From NCBI GenBank assembly GCA_037951105.1, contig JBAMJV010008452.1, positions 1-64,000 of the forward strand: DNA of 64,000 bases. Direction: 5' to 3'. This DNA comes from Echinarachnius parma. Taxonomy: Eukaryota; Echinodermata; Echinoidea; Clypeasteroida; Echinarachniidae. Below, one piece after another: positions 60,979 to 64,000 of the stretch. The translations under genes were made by a program, and so were the position numbers. The stretch's first letter is position 1, and each line of letters opens with the position of its first letter. The notes beneath the pieces were generated by a model. The model ran no database searches, was not told the origin of the DNA, and saw only the letters and a program-made list of their open reading frames with translations.

Positions 60979-61680
60979 GACAGCAATGATGACTTCTAGG
61001 TCATGCGACATTCATGTCTGAAATCTTTGAACTCCATGTCCTTTACATTGTAGGTCTTGACTTTTGACCTTTGAACTTTGAACACATTTTTCACAGGGCA
61101 GGTTTTTGGCCTTTGACCCCCTTGTTCTGTGAACACATTATTTCAATTGATGAAATAACTGCAATTCAGAGCAGACGAAAGACAGCAATGATGACTTCTA
61201 GGTCATGCGACATGCATGTCTGAAGCCCATGAACGTTGAACTCCATGTCCTTTACATTGTAGAAAGGTCTTTGACTTTTGACCTACTTTTTCTGTGAATG
61301 CACATTATTTCAATGGATGAAATTCCATTCAGAGCAGACTAAAGGTCTTTGACCTTTGACCTACTTTTTCTGTGAACGCACATTATTTCAATTGATGAAA
61401 TTCCATTCAGAGCAGATTAAAGGTCTTTGACCTTTGACCTACTTTTTTGTGAATGCACATGATTTCAATTGATGAAATTCCATTCAGAGCAGACTAAAGA
61501 CAGCCATAATGACTTCTAGCTCCTTTTAGGTCATGTGACACTAGTGACTTCTAGGTCATGTGACACTTAGGACCTCTAGTACATGTGGCACTTGGAACCT
61601 CTAGGTCATGTGATATTTCTGACTTCTAGGTCATGTGACACTTGTGACTTTTAGTGATCACTTATAAGTAGTGATGCCCA
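60979..61680 (+). repeat. Tandem copies of the CLUAP1 stop region and 3' UTR
   Basis: GACAGC(A/G)ATGATGACTTC plus stop recurs at 60979, 61181 and (altered) 61499 after the true one at 60776: steps of 203, 202 and 318 bp. Between the last two, an ~80-bp subunit with GGTCTTTGACC is repeated twice more. At 61510-61660 a short unit of CTTCTAGGTCATGTGACA is iterated five times. Confidence 0.9.
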
Positions 61681-61699
61681 AGGAGAACCCTACGACTAG

Positions 61700-63300
61700 A
61701 AGTGACATGAATTTATTCACAGATCAGTGACAGTAAGCAAACATGCTAGAAATTGGTTTCCCTTTAACCTCAAACCTTCTAACTCTTGATCCAGACATGT
61801 CTCCATTTGAAACATTTCAATTGTTTTAACTAAGCTAATTTCAGGCTGAAAAGGATCAACTATTTGTTTCAAACGAACTGATTTGACAATACTTTTATTT
61901 ATTACCAGCAAGAAAAAGGAAATTAATCATGAAAGGCACTATGATTTCCTCTACATACGTCAAGTATACATGTTCCAATCAGATGTGATTAATATAATGG
62001 CTTTATAATGGCTTAATAATGTTCACTATAAGAAAGCATTATACTATCAAGTGAAATGTTTTTAGTTGTTTACCTGTTCTTTTTCAGTACAGAGTTTGTT
62101 CCAAATATATATGTTAAAACGCTAAACCGTGATGGTTTATTATACAAATTTTAGCCTAAAATCATGCCTTTGATATTGCTTTTGTGTTATTCAAGTCATG
62201 CATAATGTTGTGTGAAATCTGTTGAACCCCCCAAAAATACACATTTGTAGGCTTTTGAAACCTATTCTTAACCCTCAGTCTTAGATATTTTTCAAATTAT
62301 ATATTCAAAAACACTATCAAATTTCATATTTATTCATAATAAAATGTTTGATTTTCAATTGAAATGGAAAAAAGAAGATATTTTCATATTTGAAGAAGTT
62401 TTACCAGTGATTGGTATGAAATTTGTTGACACGTTGTCCCATGAATCTGATGTAAATGTATGTACTTATACTCAACGTTGTAAATATAAGATTATTAAAC
62501 TATTGCAAATATATATTAGTATTCATGTGTGTATTCTTTTATCAGACTTAAGAGAGAACTCTCTCCAAGACAAAGCATTCCTACAGATTCAACCCATCAC
62601 ACACAGAGTAGTCTTGACCCAATCTAAATGGTATTTTAGTGTGCCTTGCCTTACAACTCGACTCCAGTGTTACTATTCAATGAACTTTAAAATGGAATTA
62701 AAACCAACGAACTTAGTGTCATGGGGCATTTCGGGAATATACTAATACTCAAGTGTACCTTTAATGTGTTGCATTTCTGTTGGATATTCTCCACCCTTTT
62801 AGTTTAAAATATGTATAACATTTCTTTTCGTGCGCAATTCTTTGCCTGTATTGCTGAAATAAAAAGCTTATGTTTACCATGACGTATACATGCACTGTGC
62901 AAATGGATTGCGCATGAATAGACATGGGGTTTGGCACACACACACACATACACACACAAACAACGTTGTTCAAATACTATTTGTTATAAACGGTCCAATG
63001 CGTTTACATAATTACAACAAGGATCTGGATGAACCTCCTTTTTTATTGAAATTGAAATGTGCATGCTCCAAACAATGAGAAAACGTCATGGCGGATTGTA
63101 AGGAATGTTGAATTAACTCTTTAATATAATATTGTTATGAAGTTTGAGTAGAGCTTTGGATTGAAGCAACCTCTAATGTTGATTCAAAATAATCTTTTGA
63201 TCCTGTCATGTGGATAGGGTAGGCCTTATATTGGAAACGAGTTGGAGGAGGTTATGCTTGAACACCATTGGACAATGTAAAACAAATTTTAGTTTGATTA
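61700..63300. other. Downstream of CLUAP1, no gene recognised
   Basis: AT-rich; a 133-codon frame at 62344-62745 shows no family features and ends in sequence like the right end of the GTTGAG TTAA family (CTAATACTCAAGTGTACCTTTAA). A (CA)n-like tract at 62935-62960. Confidence 0.4.
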
Positions 63301-63329
63301 ATTATGGAGAATAATTTCAAGTTGCAAGC

Positions 63330-63520
63330 ATGTGTTCCATTTCCAACTAGACAGAGTGCACTCAAGGAGTGCATACCTCCGCCAACGCCAGGCGCAGAAC
63401 ACACAGACAAACATGCAAAACAGACGAACACACTAACACGTACACTAACAGACGAACACACGAACAAACGGGACCGAAAACATAACCTCCTCGGCGGAGG
63501 TAACAAGAACAGAGCACAAC
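63330..63520. repeat. Dispersed repeat, CCTCCGCC...CGGAGGT type
   Basis: GAGTGCATACCTCCGCCAAC, an ACAGACAAAC/GAACACAC tract, then ACATAACCTCCTCGGCGGAG. Inverted-repeat-like ends. Open frames on both strands are incidental. Confidence 0.5.
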
Positions 63521-64000
63521 TCATAATATACCGTAAGTCAAACACAAACTGTACAACGTATAGTACAAAACAATTTATGATAGTGTACGTTTTATTTTGT
63601 CCTTGTATGTACGATAAAGTACTAATATTAAATTGAAATTGTGCGACTGCCATTCAAAAACAAAAAATGTAAAGAAAACACAAGAAATCTATGACAAGGG
63701 GGATTTACATAAGACGGATGAGATATAAAGTGATATTAACTAACTCATTACATTGACTTCGCATCTAAACACTTCAATCAAACATATATCTATAACATTA
63801 TTTATAAGGAAAGATACATTTTGAAAACCAAAACCTGTCCCATGCTTGAATTGGTATAATATGCGAATACAACGAGGTATTAGAGTTATAAAGTATTTTG
63901 ACAACGGCACAATTATGGCTCCCTTAAATTATGCCAGATGTCCAGGGGGTTAGGGTTTATAGTAATTTTGCACTCTCAAGTTGTGGTTTATCGTTTGAAT

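Noticed and set aside
62344..62745. 133-codon open frame downstream of CLUAP1
   Set aside because: AT-rich composition, no recognisable family motif, and it ends in transposon-like sequence.
63252..63653. Overlapping 133- and 110-codon frames on opposite strands
   Set aside because: They fall on a dispersed CCTCCGCC repeat; neither resembles a known protein.

Overview
This is an intron-rich, AT-rich eukaryotic window (animal nuclear DNA) with two recognisable protein-coding genes arranged head to head and a dense background of small DNA transposons. The two proteins are PICK1 (PDZ + BAR domain) and CLUAP1/IFT38 (ciliary intraflagellar transport); both are easily aligned to the vertebrate proteins from memory of the families. 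The repeat content (many TTAA-flanked miniature elements, a tRNA-derived SINE, long G/C homopolymers at element ends, ATT-tailed retroposon fragments) suggests a marine deuterostome invertebrate, perhaps an echinoderm; that assignment is inference and is not proven by anything here.

Layout. 1-16.5 kb: no gene; a (TTCTC)n microsatellite, decayed tandem repeats, a SINE and several miniature inverted-repeat elements, then probable PICK1 3' UTR and downstream DNA. 16.5-28.6 kb, minus strand: PICK1, nine coding exons, 419 residues, all splice sites and phases consistent. 28.6-47.2 kb: intergenic region with tandem duplications, two inverted copies (second at 47.9 kb) of a 5-bp-TSD element carrying a promoter-like segment and a first-exon-like ORF, a repeated 14-mer array, and a 0.65-kb foldback. 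47.2-60.8 kb, plus strand: CLUAP1, eleven coding exons, 422 residues. 60.8-64 kb: duplicated 3' end of CLUAP1 and ordinary repeats.

The strongest unusual signal is shared by both genes: next to at least ten exon boundaries there are one to seven extra partial copies of the exon edge with its neighbouring intron, spaced mostly 150-206 bp. Copies of an exon's 5' part lie upstream of the intact exon, copies of a 3' part lie downstream. Some copies keep working-looking splice acceptors and open frames (PICK1 last exon, CLUAP1 exon 9), so they could change C-termini; most are decayed. Two later transposon insertions sit inside these ladders, and subtracting their lengths restores the same spacing.

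Other notable signals: a 5-bp-TSD, CAC-ended element pair (Transib/RAG-like end signature), two near-perfect palindromic elements with exact 9-bp target duplications, a CCCGGG-ended element with 8-bp target duplications nested inside a TTAA element, compensated (stem-preserving) changes in an element's central palindrome, and nine exact copies of a 14-mer in a ~595-bp higher-order repeat whose remaining sequence has diverged.
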